From: Janthinobacterium sp. 1_2014MBL_MicDiv | Lineage (GTDB): Bacteria > Pseudomonadota > Gammaproteobacteria > Burkholderiales > Burkholderiaceae_D | Length of the DNA stretch: 64,000 nt | Assembly: GCF_001865675.1 (NCBI RefSeq) | Contig: NZ_CP011319.1 | Coordinates: forward strand, 3,038,001 to 3,102,000 | Direction: 5' to 3' | The notes under the pieces: generated by a model | The model's input: only the letters and a program-made list of their open reading frames with translations | Database searches by the model: none | What the model was told of the DNA's origin: nothing | Made by a program: the position numbers and the translations under genes | Shown here: piece after piece, positions 1 to 11,602 of the stretch | Layout: every line of letters begins with the position of its first letter | Position numbering within the stretch: position 1 is the stretch's first letter

Positions 1-47
1 GTTTGGCAAAGGTGTACTGGCGCGCATCGCGCCTTTGCCACAGGCGT

Positions 48-80
48 AAAAAAGCGCGGGCCAACAGCACCCGCGCTTTT
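48..80 (-). terminator. Rho-independent terminator after the prolyl oligopeptidase gene
   Basis: An inverted repeat pairs AAAAGCGCGGG with CCCGCGCTTTT around a 9-base loop. Read on the minus strand it ends in a T run and lies about 25 bases beyond the stop codon of the minus-strand oligopeptidase gene. The A run on the other side would let it act in both directions. Confidence 0.8.
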
Positions 81-105
81 GATCAGCCAGACAACGATGC
101 GCTGA

Positions 106-2319
<2,214 letters not shown>

Positions 2320-2579
2320 TGTTGGATGTCGAGGAAAGCAGGCCGCTCAAGCACGGCTGCCCATGTTGACTTTCGCCAAGAGAAATCATAGCGCGGATTG
2401 CCACTTTTAATGCACAGTTATCCGGGCGCTTTACCGACTTTTGTTTGGGAAATTCCCGGCAACGGCCATGATTTATCTCGCTTTCACCGAAATCGACAAA
2501 CGGACGTTCATGCAAGCAACATTATCAAAAACAAAGTCGTTTCATCAAGCGGTCATAAATCTTCTTTACCATCGGCAAC

Positions 2580-4496
2580 ATGTTCATGGCCCGTCCAGCG
2601 GCCGTGCCGCCACGTAAGCCTATGCACACTCTCGCCCTCCCCGCCGCCACCTGCGCGCCCGCCGTCCCGCCGTCGAACGTGGCCTACCTGAAGCCGCCAT
2701 CCACAGCCATGAACATCGAAGGGACGGACGCCTTGCACGAGATCCTCGCCGGCCGCAAGCTCAGCGCCCTGTTCCAGCCCATCATCCACATGCAAAGTGG
2801 CGACATCATCGGTTATGAAGGCTTGATACGGGGCCCGTCCGACAGCCCCCTGCATGCGCCGATGAACCTGTTCAAGGTGGCGCGCGCGAATGACCTGACG
2901 CTGGAAGTCGAGCACCTGTGCCGCCAGGTCGTGCTCGAGCGCTTTGCCGAACTGCAGCTGCCCGGCAAGCTGTTCCTCAATGTCAGCCCCGAATGTCTGT
3001 TGTTGCGCAATGCGCGCCATGGCGAAACGCTGGAATACATCGAGCACATCGGCATCAATCCGGACCGGGTCATCATCGAGCTGACGGAAAACCAGCCCAC
3101 CTACGACTACGAACTGATGCGCGAAGCGGTGCTGCATTACCGCAATATGGGTTTCCAGATCGCCATCGACGACCTCGGCGAAGGCTTTTCCAGCCTGCGC
3201 CTGTGGTCGGAACTGCGGCCCGAATACGTGAAGATCGACATGCACTTCATCCAGGGCATCAATCACGATCCCGTGAAACTGCAGTTCGTGCGCTCGATCC
3301 AGGAAATCGCGGAAAAATCGGGCACCCTGGTGATCGCCGAAGGCATCGAGGCGCAGACGGAACTGCTGGTCTTGCGCGACCTCGGCGTGGCGTTCGGCCA
3401 GGGCTACCACCTGGGCCGTCCGAATATGGTGCCGGCGCGCGCGCTGCCAGCCGAAGTGGTGCAGGCGCTGGGGCGCCATGGCGTGGCCGTGTATCCGCAG
3501 CGCAGCAACCTGGAGAAGAATGGCGCGAGCATCCGCAAGCTGCTGCACCGCGTGGCGGCCGTCTCGCCCGAGAAAAACAATAACGAGGTGTATGATATTT
3601 TCCTGAAGGATCCGAAGCTGATGATCATCCCCGTCGTCGACGCGGGCGTGCCGCTGGGCCTGATCAGCCGCTTCGAGATGATCGACCACTTCGCCCGCCC
3701 CTACCAGCGCGAACTGTACGGCAAGAAATCATGCAGCCTGTTCATGGATGCCACGCCCCTGATCGCCGACCACGAGACAAGCTTGCAGGAACTCAGCTAC
3801 ACCATGGTGCAATCGGATGCCCATCACCTGTTCAACGGTTTCATCATCACCGAGCACGGCCGCTATCTGGGCATGGGCACGGGACACGACCTGATGCGCG
3901 AAATCACGCAGATGCAGATCAACGCGGCGCGCTACGCCAATCCCCTCACGCAATTGCCCGGCAACGTGCCCATCAACGAGCACATCGACCGCCTGCTGCA
4001 CAGCGGCAGCCGCTTCTGGGTCTGCTATTGCGACCTCGACCATTTCAAGCCCTTCAACGATGTGTACGGCTACCGCAAGGGCGACGACGTGATCCAGCTG
4101 ACGGGAGAAATCCTCAGCGGCCATTGCGACCCGAACCGCGACTTCATCGGCCATATCGGCGGCGACGATTTCATGATCCTGTTCCAGAGCGAAGACTGGG
4201 AAACGCGCTGCCAGGCCATGCTGAACGATTTCGCGGCGGCCATCCTCGCCTACTACAGCACGGGCGACTGCGAACGGGGCGGCTACATCAGCGAAGACCG
4301 GCAAGGCAAGAAAGTGTTTTACTCCTTGATCAGCCTGTCGCTGGGCGTGATCAAGGTGGAAGCGCACCAGTACTACACGCACCATCAAATTGCCACGCAG
4401 GCGGCGGAAGCGAAGAAGCAGGCAAAGAAGATCCACGGCAACAGCCTGTTCCTGGACCGGCGCCAGGGCGCGGGCGTGGCGCGCATGGATGCGTAG
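2580..4496 (+). CDS. EAL - CBS-like - GGDEF cyclic-di-GMP signalling protein
   Basis: Cytoplasmic 638-residue protein with no membrane segment. The N-terminal EAL domain (about 50-300) keeps the expected phosphodiesterase residues: an EGL variant of EAL at residue 80, NVSPE, ELTEN, the DDLGEG pair, VKID and AEGIE. It is therefore likely to hydrolyse cyclic-di-GMP. A CBS-pair-like regulatory stretch follows (about 315-455), then a GGDEF domain with signature GGDDF at 527-531. No RxxD inhibitory site precedes it; the equivalent bases encode PNRD. The cyclase half may be a nucleotide sensor or only weakly active. The start is uncertain because Met15 and Met44 are also possible and no strong ribosome site marks ATG 2580. 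The gene is monocistronic and divergent from the oligopeptidase. Confidence 0.92.
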   Translation: MFMARPAAVPPRKPMHTLALPAATCAPAVPPSNVAYLKPPSTAMNIEGTDALHEILAGRKLSALFQPIIHMQSGDIIGYEGLIRGPSDSPLHAPMNLFKVARANDLTLEVEHLCRQVVLERFAELQLPGKLFLNVSPECLLLRNARHGETLEYIEHIGINPDRVIIELTENQPTYDYELMREAVLHYRNMGFQIAIDDLGEGFSSLRLWSELRPEYVKIDMHFIQGINHDPVKLQFVRSIQEIAEKSGTLVIAEGIEAQTELLVLRDLGVAFGQGYHLGRPNMVPARALPAEVVQALGRHGVAVYPQRSNLEKNGASIRKLLHRVAAVSPEKNNNEVYDIFLKDPKLMIIPVVDAGVPLGLISRFEMIDHFARPYQRELYGKKSCSLFMDATPLIADHETSLQELSYTMVQSDAHHLFNGFIITEHGRYLGMGTGHDLMREITQMQINAARYANPLTQLPGNVPINEHIDRLLHSGSRFWVCYCDLDHFKPFNDVYGYRKGDDVIQLTGEILSGHCDPNRDFIGHIGGDDFMILFQSEDWETRCQAMLNDFAAAILAYYSTGDCERGGYISEDRQGKKVFYSLISLSLGVIKVEAHQYYTHHQIATQAAEAKKQAKKIHGNSLFLDRRQGAGVARMDA

Positions 4497-4520
4497 CGAG
4501 CACTGGCAGTAAGCAGGCCG

Positions 4521-4970
4521 CTAGATACGCAGCAGTTCGCTGAACGCATTCGTACCGCAGGCATCGGGCAGAAAAGCCAGCGCGATGCGATCGCCAGCGC
4601 GCCGCGCCTGCACGCGGTAGTTGCCCACGGGTAGCTCCACGAACAGGCCGCCGTACGCCGTGTCCGGCTCCAGGCCGCCGCCCGTCACATCCTCGCCGGC
4701 GCCGATGAAGACGCGGCCCGAAACGACGGCCAGATGCACGCTGGCATGCGGCGCGAGCAGTTCGGCGAGCAACTCGATCTCGTACGCGCCATCGCTGCCC
4801 AGATTGAAGAACGCCACCTGTCCCGCATTCACGGCCGCCAGTTCCGCGCCCGGTATGCTCCACCAGTCGCAGTCATCGGCCAGCTTGTGGCGCACGCCTG
4901 CCGGATCGAACACGCACACGGTGGCCGTGTCGGTCGACAGCGTGAACGTGCGGCCTGCCACCGCTGGCAT
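4521..4970 (-). CDS. Conserved hypothetical protein coupled to a DUF4262 gene
   Basis: A 149-residue protein that I do not recognise. It looks like a beta-rich single domain: DCDWWSIP near residue 40, FFNLGSDG, then alternating hydrophobic strands such as VHLAVVSGRVFIGAG. There is no signal peptide or membrane segment. The start is set by the overlap TGATG: the stop of the upstream DUF4262 gene shares one base with this ATG, so the two are translationally coupled. That suggests they form a functional pair, perhaps of the two-gene immunity or modulator kind, but nothing in the sequence proves it. Confidence 0.75.
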   Translation of the reverse strand: MPAVAGRTFTLSTDTATVCVFDPAGVRHKLADDCDWWSIPGAELAAVNAGQVAFFNLGSDGAYEIELLAELLAPHASVHLAVVSGRVFIGAGEDVTGGGLEPDTAYGGLFVELPVGNYRVQARRAGDRIALAFLPDACGTNAFSELLRI

Positions 4971-5446
4971 CAGGCCAGCCGCGGCGCGGGGCCCAGCAGC
5001 GGTTGGCTGGCGACATACGCCTCGCCGGCCTCGGCATCCCACGGGAAGTGGCCGTCGCGCGACGGCCAGACGATTTGCTGCAAGGTAAAATCATTGCCCT
5101 GGTAATACCAGCGCGCATAGCCGACGTAGTCGCGGTATTGCGCCTCGGGCACGCGCACGAACGCGCAGGGATGGCCTTTCAGCAAGGCGTCCGTGGTGCA
5201 GGTGAAATCCGTGATGGCGCCGCTGCGCGCGGCATCGAGCGCCACGTCGAGTATCTGATGGGCCGTCGCCTGCGGCAAGCCCATGATCAGGAAGTCGGGC
5301 AAGCCGAAGCTATGGTAGACGCCGATCGTGAAACTGTAGCCGGGGCCCTCTTCATCGCCGCTGATATGCACGCAATGCCAGCCATGTGTGGCAATGTCAT
5401 CGATGACTTTTTGCTCTGATGCATCTTCGCCTGCCTGCCTGACCAT
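4970..5446 (-). CDS. DUF4262 domain-containing protein
   Basis: A 158-residue cytoplasmic protein with the DUF4262 pattern: HGWHCVHISGDEEGPGYSF, then TIGVYHSFGLPDFLIMGL, which is the family signature of an acidic GDEEGP loop followed by a G-x-x-H segment. The biochemical function of the family is unknown. A GAAGG ribosome site stands 7-8 bases before ATG 5446. It is the first gene of a two-gene operon with the 149-residue protein, joined by a TGATG overlap. Confidence 0.87.
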   Translation of the reverse strand: MVRQAGEDASEQKVIDDIATHGWHCVHISGDEEGPGYSFTIGVYHSFGLPDFLIMGLPQATAHQILDVALDAARSGAITDFTCTTDALLKGHPCAFVRVPEAQYRDYVGYARWYYQGNDFTLQQIVWPSRDGHFPWDAEAGEAYVASQPLLGPAPRLA

Positions 5447-5541
5447 CGTCCACCCTTCACTCTACTGTTCCACGATCCATGTCCGCGCCATGCAACGGGC
5501 ATGCTAAGCGGCAATTATCGCATGGCTGCGGCAGCGCCGCA

Positions 5542-6930
5542 TCAGGCGTGCGGTGGCGCCGGCAAGACGTGCGCCTGGCGCCATTGCCGCGTCAATTCCT
5601 GCGCCGCCTGCAAGGCTTCGGGCGCCAGCTTGCCGGCGCTGGCTTCGCGGGCGCTGCCGGCCGCGCCATCGCCGCCTTCGGCCGCCAGCTCCAGCCACAT
5701 GTAGGCGCGCACGGGGTCCTTGCCGACGCCGCGGCCGCTGTTATACATGCCGCCCAGGTTGTACTGCGCCAGTGCATGGCCTTGCTCGGCCGCGCGCGCA
5801 TACCAGTGCACGGCCAGGCCATCGTCCTGCGGCACGCCGTGGCCATTCGCGTACATGACGCCCAGGTTGTTTTGCGCGCTGGCATCGCCCTGCTCGGCGG
5901 CCGTGCGGTACCAGCGCACGGCGCAGACCTCGTCGCGGGCCACGCCGTGGCCGTTGGCATACATCACGCCCAGGTTGAACTGGGCGTTCGACGCGCCCTG
6001 GGCCGCCGCCCTCGCATACCAGTCGAGCGCCTGGCGCAAGTCGCGGACGATGCCGCGCCCGCCCGCATACATGCCGCCCAGGTTGTATTGCGCCATGCAA
6101 TGCCCTTGCAAGGCGGCTCGGCGGTACCAGCCGACGGCGCGCGCCTCGTCCTTGTCCACGCCCTGCCCGCGCGCCAGCATCAGGCCCACGTTGAACTGGG
6201 CGTCGGCATCGTCCTGCTCGGCCGCGCGCTGCAGCCACGCATACGCGCGCAGCTGGTCGGACGCCACGCCCAGGCCCTGCGCATACGCCACACCGAGTTG
6301 CCGTTGCGCCACGGCCAAGCCCTGCGCGGCCGCCTGGCGGAACCAGGCCAGCGCCTGCGCATCGCTTTGCGCCACGCCCTGGCCCCGCTTGTAGACGAGG
6401 CCCAGGTTCAGCTGTGCCTGGGCATCGCCCTGCAAGGCGGCCTTGCGGAACCAGGCCAGGGCCAGCGCATCGTTCTTTTTCGCGCCCAGCCCCTGCGCAT
6501 ACGCTTCGCCCAGCAGCGATTGCGCGCTGGCCACGCCCTGCTCGGACGCGCGGTAGAACCAGGCCAGGGCCAGCTCGTCGCTTTGCAGCACGCCGCGTCC
6601 CTTGCGGTACATCTGCCCCAGGTTCTGCTGGGCCGATGCATCGCCCTGGGCCGCCGCGCGGCGGAACCACAGCACGGCCTCTTCGTCGCTCTGCGCCACG
6701 CCACGACCGTGGTAATACAGGGCGCCCAGGTGATTCTGCGCGAAAGCCAGGCCCTGCAGCGCCGCCAGGCGCAGCCAGACAAACGCGCGCGCGTCGTCAT
6801 GCACGACGCCTTCGCCCTTCTTGTACATCAAGCCCAGATTGAACTGGGCATAGGCATTGCCCTGCTCGGCCGCCGTGCGAAACCAGATATACGCCTGGTG
6901 GCTGTCTCTGGCAGTATGGTGCTTGTCCAT
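5542..6930 (-). CDS. Sel1-repeat (tetratricopeptide-like) protein, 11 repeats
   Basis: A 462-residue protein built almost entirely of 36-residue Sel1-like repeats. I count 11 copies of the NLGxMYxxGxGV signature, for example YKKGEGV, YYHGRGV, YRKGRGV, YAQGLGV and two identical NLGVMYANGHGV units. Such alpha-alpha solenoids are protein-binding scaffolds. There is no signal peptide, so this copy is probably cytoplasmic. The start is ATG 6930 because GGGGG lies 8 bases upstream; the open frame extends further 5' without support. The repeats make the opposite strand open for over 500 codons, which should not be taken as a gene. Partners cannot be told from the context. Confidence 0.9.
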   Translation of the reverse strand: MDKHHTARDSHQAYIWFRTAAEQGNAYAQFNLGLMYKKGEGVVHDDARAFVWLRLAALQGLAFAQNHLGALYYHGRGVAQSDEEAVLWFRRAAAQGDASAQQNLGQMYRKGRGVLQSDELALAWFYRASEQGVASAQSLLGEAYAQGLGAKKNDALALAWFRKAALQGDAQAQLNLGLVYKRGQGVAQSDAQALAWFRQAAAQGLAVAQRQLGVAYAQGLGVASDQLRAYAWLQRAAEQDDADAQFNVGLMLARGQGVDKDEARAVGWYRRAALQGHCMAQYNLGGMYAGGRGIVRDLRQALDWYARAAAQGASNAQFNLGVMYANGHGVARDEVCAVRWYRTAAEQGDASAQNNLGVMYANGHGVPQDDGLAVHWYARAAEQGHALAQYNLGGMYNSGRGVGKDPVRAYMWLELAAEGGDGAAGSAREASAGKLAPEALQAAQELTRQWRQAHVLPAPPHA

Positions 6931-7205
6931 GTGCGCCCCCATCCACATTGCGCTTGCCGGCAGCGCGCGCAAAACGGCGGCCCAGGGCGGCGAAATCGTG
7001 TGTGTTGCCTAAATTTTAAATTCGATGCGGGCGAAGGGCTTGAGCGAACTCAAAGAAAATAACAAAATTATATCGTTTTGATGAGTCCGCTTTTGGGCAA
7101 GCGCGATGGCATTGACGCTACGCGTCTTCCGCGTCTTGCTGGCCGAAAATGTCTCGTTGAAGGATCGTGCCCGTCTGGGCTGCGCGCCAGGGCGGCGCGC
7201 GGCCG

Positions 7206-7835
7206 TCAGCGGCGCGACGGGTGTTTCTGCAGGAATTGCGGCACTTTCGCGGCCGCCAGCTTGTTCAGCGACACGAGCAGGTCCGCATCGACATCGGCGA
7301 TGCCGTAGTTGCTGCGCAAATGGCGGCCGATATGGATCAGCACTTGCGCCGCCACTTCCGCATCGGACTCGGCCCTGTGGGCCGCGCTCTTGAAAGCGAT
7401 GCCCAGCTGGCTGGACAGCAGCCCCAGCTTGTAGCTGGACATGCCGGGAAACACGCGGCGCGACAGTTTCAGCGAGCACACGAGCGACTGGTGCGCGGGC
7501 GCCAGGTTCAGGCGGGCGCTTTCCGCGCGCAAAAACTTTTCGTCGAAGCTGGCATTGTGCGCCGACAGCGCGTCGCTGCCGATGAAGTCGAGCAATTGCG
7601 GCACCACGTCGGCCACGAGCGGCGCCTTGTCCACCATCGCCTGCGTGATGCCCGTCAAGCCCGTGATGAACGAGGGAATGCGCGCATTGCAGTTGATCAG
7701 GGTCACGTAGCGGTCCGTGATCTGCCCGCCCTCGATGCGCAGCGCCGCCACTTCCGTGATGCGGTCGCCCATGTCGGGCGACAGACCGGTCGTCTCGAAG
7801 TCGATCATGACGATCGGTTTGTCAAACACATTCAT
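7206..7835 (-). CDS. 3'-5' exonuclease, DnaQ-like DEDDh family
   Basis: A 209-residue exonuclease of the DEDDh superfamily, which removes nucleotides from 3' ends using two metal ions. Motif I is IDFETTG (residues about 10-16), motif II is the SAHNASFDEKFL segment, and motif III is HRAESDAEVAA, giving the D-E-D-H-D set. Length and lack of other domains fit the stand-alone exonuclease (ExoX/RNase T/DnaQ epsilon-like) group rather than a polymerase subunit proven by context. An AAAGAG ribosome site supports ATG 7835 rather than the longer open frame. It follows the yegD-like gene on the same strand by about 95 bases. Confidence 0.88.
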   Translation of the reverse strand: MNVFDKPIVMIDFETTGLSPDMGDRITEVAALRIEGGQITDRYVTLINCNARIPSFITGLTGITQAMVDKAPLVADVVPQLLDFIGSDALSAHNASFDEKFLRAESARLNLAPAHQSLVCSLKLSRRVFPGMSSYKLGLLSSQLGIAFKSAAHRAESDAEVAAQVLIHIGRHLRSNYGIADVDADLLVSLNKLAAAKVPQFLQKHPSRR

Positions 7836-7929
7836 GGAGCGCTCTTTCGTGGGTACGGCCAAGGGGTACGACTAGGATATCGATAAAATGCCCAGGGCAA
7901 AGGGCGGCAACGCCGCCATGGGCATTGTA

Positions 7930-9180
7930 TCAGCCGAACTTGCGCACGGCGTCCAGCGCCAATCCCGCACCGATGCTGCCGAACAGGTCGCCTTCGACCT
8001 TGCGCGCCGCCGGCACCAGGGCCGCGATCTTTTCGCGCAGCAGGCGCACGCCGCTCGAGCCGCCCGTGAAGAACACCGTGTCGACGGCTTCCGGCGCCAC
8101 GCCCGCGTCGCGCAGCAGGCGCAGCACGGTTTCTTCCACGGAACCGCACAGGTGGCCGATGGCTTCGTCGAACTGCGCACGTTTCAGCAACAGGCTTTGC
8201 GCGGGCGACAAACGGTCCAGCTCCAGCTGCACTTCGGCCGCGTCGGACAGGGCAATCTTGCCTTCTTCCACTTTCATGGCCAGCCAGTGGCCGGCCCGTT
8301 CGTCGATCAGCTTTTGCAGGCGGCCCATCTTGTCTTGCTCACGCGCATCGCGGCAGACGTCGGCCAGCTGCACCCAGATCTTCTTCGTGTACGCGAGGTT
8401 GATCGTGTGCCAGGTGGCCAGGTTGAAATAATAGCTCGATGGCACTTCGCTATTGTTGTGCAGGCGGCTGCCATAGCCGAGCAGCGGCATGACGGACGAC
8501 AGGCTCAGGTATTTATCGAAATCCGTGCCGCCGATGTGCACGCCGCCGGTGGCGAGGATGTCGTCACGGCGCTCGGCCTTCTTCGCCCGGTCGGGCGACA
8601 GGCGCACCAGCGAAAAGTCGGACGTGCCGCCGCCGATGTCGGCGATCAGCACCAGCTCTTCCCTGGCGATCTGCGACTCGTAGTCGAAGGCGGCGGCGAT
8701 CGGCTCGAACTGGAAGGCCACATCCTTGAAGCCGACGGAACGGGCCACTTCGGCCAGGGTGTCCTGCGCCAGCTGGTCGGCCTGGGCATTGTCGTCGATA
8801 AAGAAGACGGGACGGCCGAACACGGCGGACGAGAATTCGCGGCCGGCCGACTGTTCGGCGCGGCGCTTCACTTCACCGATGAATTGCGCCAGCAACATGC
8901 GGAACGGCAGCGCGCGGCCGCCCACTTCCGTCTGGCCGTCGATGAGGCTGGTGCCCAGCAAGCTCTTGAGCGAACGCATCAGGCGGCCCTCGTAGCCGGC
9001 CAGATAGCCGGCCAGCGCGGCGCGGCCAAAACTGACTTCCTCGTCTTCCGCATTGAAGAAGACGACGGATGGCAAGGTTGTCTTGCCATCTTCCAGGCCG
9101 AGCATGGTGCTCTGCCCTGGACGTGCCCAACCTACCGTGGAATTTGACGTGCCGAAATCGACGCCGCAAGCATTGGCCAT
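7930..9180 (-). CDS. yegD: Hsp70-family ATPase, YegD type
   Basis: A 416-residue DnaK relative containing the actin-like ATPase domain and lacking the full substrate-binding lid. It opens with CGVDFGTSNSTVGW (phosphate 1 motif); later come IADIGGGTSDFSLV (phosphate 2) and FFTGGSSGVRLLREKI (adenosine motif). Length is close to E. coli YegD (about 450). The cellular role of YegD is not established; it is a cytoplasmic chaperone-like ATPase. A GGAAGG ribosome site precedes ATG 9180. It is divergent from the Ig-like lipoprotein gene. Confidence 0.88.
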   Translation of the reverse strand: MANACGVDFGTSNSTVGWARPGQSTMLGLEDGKTTLPSVVFFNAEDEEVSFGRAALAGYLAGYEGRLMRSLKSLLGTSLIDGQTEVGGRALPFRMLLAQFIGEVKRRAEQSAGREFSSAVFGRPVFFIDDNAQADQLAQDTLAEVARSVGFKDVAFQFEPIAAAFDYESQIAREELVLIADIGGGTSDFSLVRLSPDRAKKAERRDDILATGGVHIGGTDFDKYLSLSSVMPLLGYGSRLHNNSEVPSSYYFNLATWHTINLAYTKKIWVQLADVCRDAREQDKMGRLQKLIDERAGHWLAMKVEEGKIALSDAAEVQLELDRLSPAQSLLLKRAQFDEAIGHLCGSVEETVLRLLRDAGVAPEAVDTVFFTGGSSGVRLLREKIAALVPAARKVEGDLFGSIGAGLALDAVRKFG

Positions 9181-9359
9181 GTCGACCCTTCCCTGAATAA
9201 AGGGGCGTTATGTTATCAGAACGGGCGCCATTGCACCAGAAAAATACGTCCGGCACGGCCAAGACAACAAGCTTGCTCTGCATCAAATACCCGCGGCGCG
9301 CAAAAGCTACTCTTGGGAAATTGACGCCGAGCAATTCGGCCAGCTCCCGGAGACCCATC

Positions 9360-11429
9360 GTGCCCCTCGTCCGCCTGTCCTATCCACTCCTGCCAGCTGG
9401 CTTGCTGGCTGCCGTCTTCATTGTCCTGGCCGGCTGCGGCGGCGGTGGCGGCGATACCCAGGCCGGCGCCGGCTGCTCGCTGCACAGCACGGCCGGCTGC
9501 GGCGGCAGCCCGCCGCCGCCCATCGTGCCGCCCGTGACGCCGCCCGTCACCCCGCCGGTGACGCCCCCCGTCACGCCGCCCGAACCGGCCAGCCTGGCCA
9601 GCCTGGCCAGCGCCGTCACGCTCGTCTTTTCCAGCACGGAACTGGCCTCGGCCGGCCTGGCCGGCGGCGAGGTGGCCGTCACGGCCCTCGTCAAGGATGG
9701 CGCCAACCTGGCCTTGCCGAATGCAAAGATATCGTTCAGCGCCGATTCCGGCATCCTTGGCAGCGTCGATGCCGTGACGGACAAGAATGGCCGGGCACGC
9801 GCCCTGCTGGGCACGGGCGGCGCGAATGCCAACCGCAGCATCACGGTGACGGCCACAGTCGGGCCGCGCACGGGCAGCGGCACGGTGGCCGTCACCGGCA
9901 GCACGCTCGAACTGCAGGGACCGGCATCCCTGATGCTGGGCCAGGGCAGCGACCTGACCGTCACCGTGCGCGACTCGGCGCGCAAGCCCGTGGCCGGCGC
10001 CGCCATCGCTTACAGCACGGGCGCCGGCAACAGCGTGCGCGTCAAGGGGGACGGCGCGGCGCTCAGCAATGCGCAAGGCCAGCTGGTGCTGCGGCTGAGC
10101 GCTGGCAGCCTGGGCAAGGATACCGTCTCCGTCAGCGCGCTGGGCGCCGCCGCCACGCAGGCGTATGCCGTGGCCGGCAGCGACCTGCGCCTGAGCCCGG
10201 CCGTGGGCCAGGATGCGGGCGGCGCCGACGTCCTGCCGGAAGTGGCGACATTGGCCTGCCAGCCCATCGATGCGCGCTATGAGAAGGCGGGCGTGGCACA
10301 GTCCGGCAGCGCCAGCCTGTCCACCTCGCGCGGCAGCCTGTTCAGTGACAGCGTTTGCGGCCAGGCACTGCCGGCCAGCCTGATCTTCAACAATGGCAAC
10401 TTGCCGCGCAGCTATATCCAGTCCGCGCACGCGGGCGTGGCCACCGTCACGGCGGCCGTGGCGGGCGGCCCGACGGCGCAGACGCGGCTCGAATTCGTCG
10501 CGCCGCTGAGCGGCGCCAGCAAGCTCGCCGTGCAGGCCGAGCCGGCCGTCCTGCGGGCCAATCCCGGCAATGGCGCACCCGCCGACAACGTCAGCGTCAT
10601 CAGCGCCGTCGTGCGCGATGGCGCGGCGAACAACCTGGTCAAGAACGCGCCCGTCGTGTTTACCATCTTGAGCGACCCCAGCGGCGGCTACCTGCGGCAA
10701 ACGGGCCGGGTCTTCAGCGGCAGCGACGGCCTGGCGCGCAGTGTGTATGTGGCCGGCCCGGCCGACAGCGGACGCGACGGCGTAGTGCTGCAGGCCCGCA
10801 TCGAGGGTGCCGCGCAGGCCGCGGCCACAGGCCTCGTGCGCCTGACGGTGGCCAGGCAGGCGCTGTCGATCAAGCTGGGCACGGGCAACCTGGTGCGCGA
10901 ACACTCGGCCAGCGTGCTGCAGAAGGAATTCGCCGTCTTTGTTTCCGACAGCGCCGGCAATGCCGTCTCCGGCGTGGCCATCACGGCAGCCGCCTGGCCC
11001 AGCCGCTATGCCAAGGGCTATTATGTGTGGCAGGCGGACAAGCCCGAGTTCCCCGACACGGGCGTGTGGCGCCTGGCCCTGCCCCATTACAGCTGCGCCA
11101 ACGAGGATGTCTTGCGCAACGGCATCTATGACGCCGCCTACGACAGCAATGGCAATGGCGTGCTCGATCCGGGCATCCCGCTGACCGTCAGCGCCAGCGG
11201 CCTGAGCGATGCACTGGGCATGGCCACCGTCACCGTCAGCTATCCGCGCAATTACGGTTCCTGGGTGCAACTAGCCCTTACCGTCAGGGGCACGGTCAGC
11301 GGCACGGAAGCGAGCGCCACGGCGGAATTGCCGCTGGCGACCGTGGCCAGGGATTTCAGCGAGCGCCGCGTGGCGCCGCCAGGACAGACCAGCCCGTATG
11401 GCAGCGGCGCCTGCGACAGCGCCGATTAG
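9360..11429 (+). CDS. Large lipoprotein with bacterial Ig-like (Big) domains
   Basis: I place the start at GTG 9360 because GGAG lies 7 bases before it and it gives a clean lipoprotein signal: a hydrophobic stretch ending in L-A-G-C with Cys26 as the lipidation site. The 689-residue product is probably anchored in the outer membrane. After the lipobox comes a glycine run and a Pro-rich linker made of four PVTP units, then repeated beta-sandwich segments with Big-type phrases such as VTALVKDGANLALPNAKI and LTVTVRDSARKPVAGAAI. These domains usually serve in adhesion or as surface stalks. A late SNGNGVLDPG stretch looks like a calcium-binding loop. The precise ligand is unknown. Confidence 0.82.
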   Translation: MPLVRLSYPLLPAGLLAAVFIVLAGCGGGGGDTQAGAGCSLHSTAGCGGSPPPPIVPPVTPPVTPPVTPPVTPPEPASLASLASAVTLVFSSTELASAGLAGGEVAVTALVKDGANLALPNAKISFSADSGILGSVDAVTDKNGRARALLGTGGANANRSITVTATVGPRTGSGTVAVTGSTLELQGPASLMLGQGSDLTVTVRDSARKPVAGAAIAYSTGAGNSVRVKGDGAALSNAQGQLVLRLSAGSLGKDTVSVSALGAAATQAYAVAGSDLRLSPAVGQDAGGADVLPEVATLACQPIDARYEKAGVAQSGSASLSTSRGSLFSDSVCGQALPASLIFNNGNLPRSYIQSAHAGVATVTAAVAGGPTAQTRLEFVAPLSGASKLAVQAEPAVLRANPGNGAPADNVSVISAVVRDGAANNLVKNAPVVFTILSDPSGGYLRQTGRVFSGSDGLARSVYVAGPADSGRDGVVLQARIEGAAQAAATGLVRLTVARQALSIKLGTGNLVREHSASVLQKEFAVFVSDSAGNAVSGVAITAAAWPSRYAKGYYVWQADKPEFPDTGVWRLALPHYSCANEDVLRNGIYDAAYDSNGNGVLDPGIPLTVSASGLSDALGMATVTVSYPRNYGSWVQLALTVRGTVSGTEASATAELPLATVARDFSERRVAPPGQTSPYGSGACDSAD
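9531..9578 (+). repeat. Four 12-base tandem repeats encoding PVTP
   Basis: Four consecutive 12-base units of the form CCC-GTN-ACN-CCN encode PVTP-PVTP-PVTP-PVTP in the linker just after the lipobox of the Ig-like lipoprotein. Third-position differences between units show the array is not newly expanded. Copy number could vary between strains and set the distance of the domains from the membrane. Confidence 0.8.
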
Positions 11430-11602
11430 GGGCTGGCGGCGGCCATATCCCTTGCCAATCAGTCATATTTTTTGCAACATGAATAAGAAAACAGTCTTGC
11501 CATAAGGCAATCTTTTACGCTATGCTCAGCTTTCCCGTCCTGGCCGCCACAAGTGGCCGGGCCTGCAGGAATACTTTGAGACAGGTTGCTTGCCAGACCG
11601 CT

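Noticed and set aside
5479..7062. Plus-strand open frame of 527 codons with periodic sequence opposite the Sel1 gene
   Set aside because: The periodicity is the reverse image of the Sel1 repeats; there is no ribosome site and the sense-strand repeats explain it fully.
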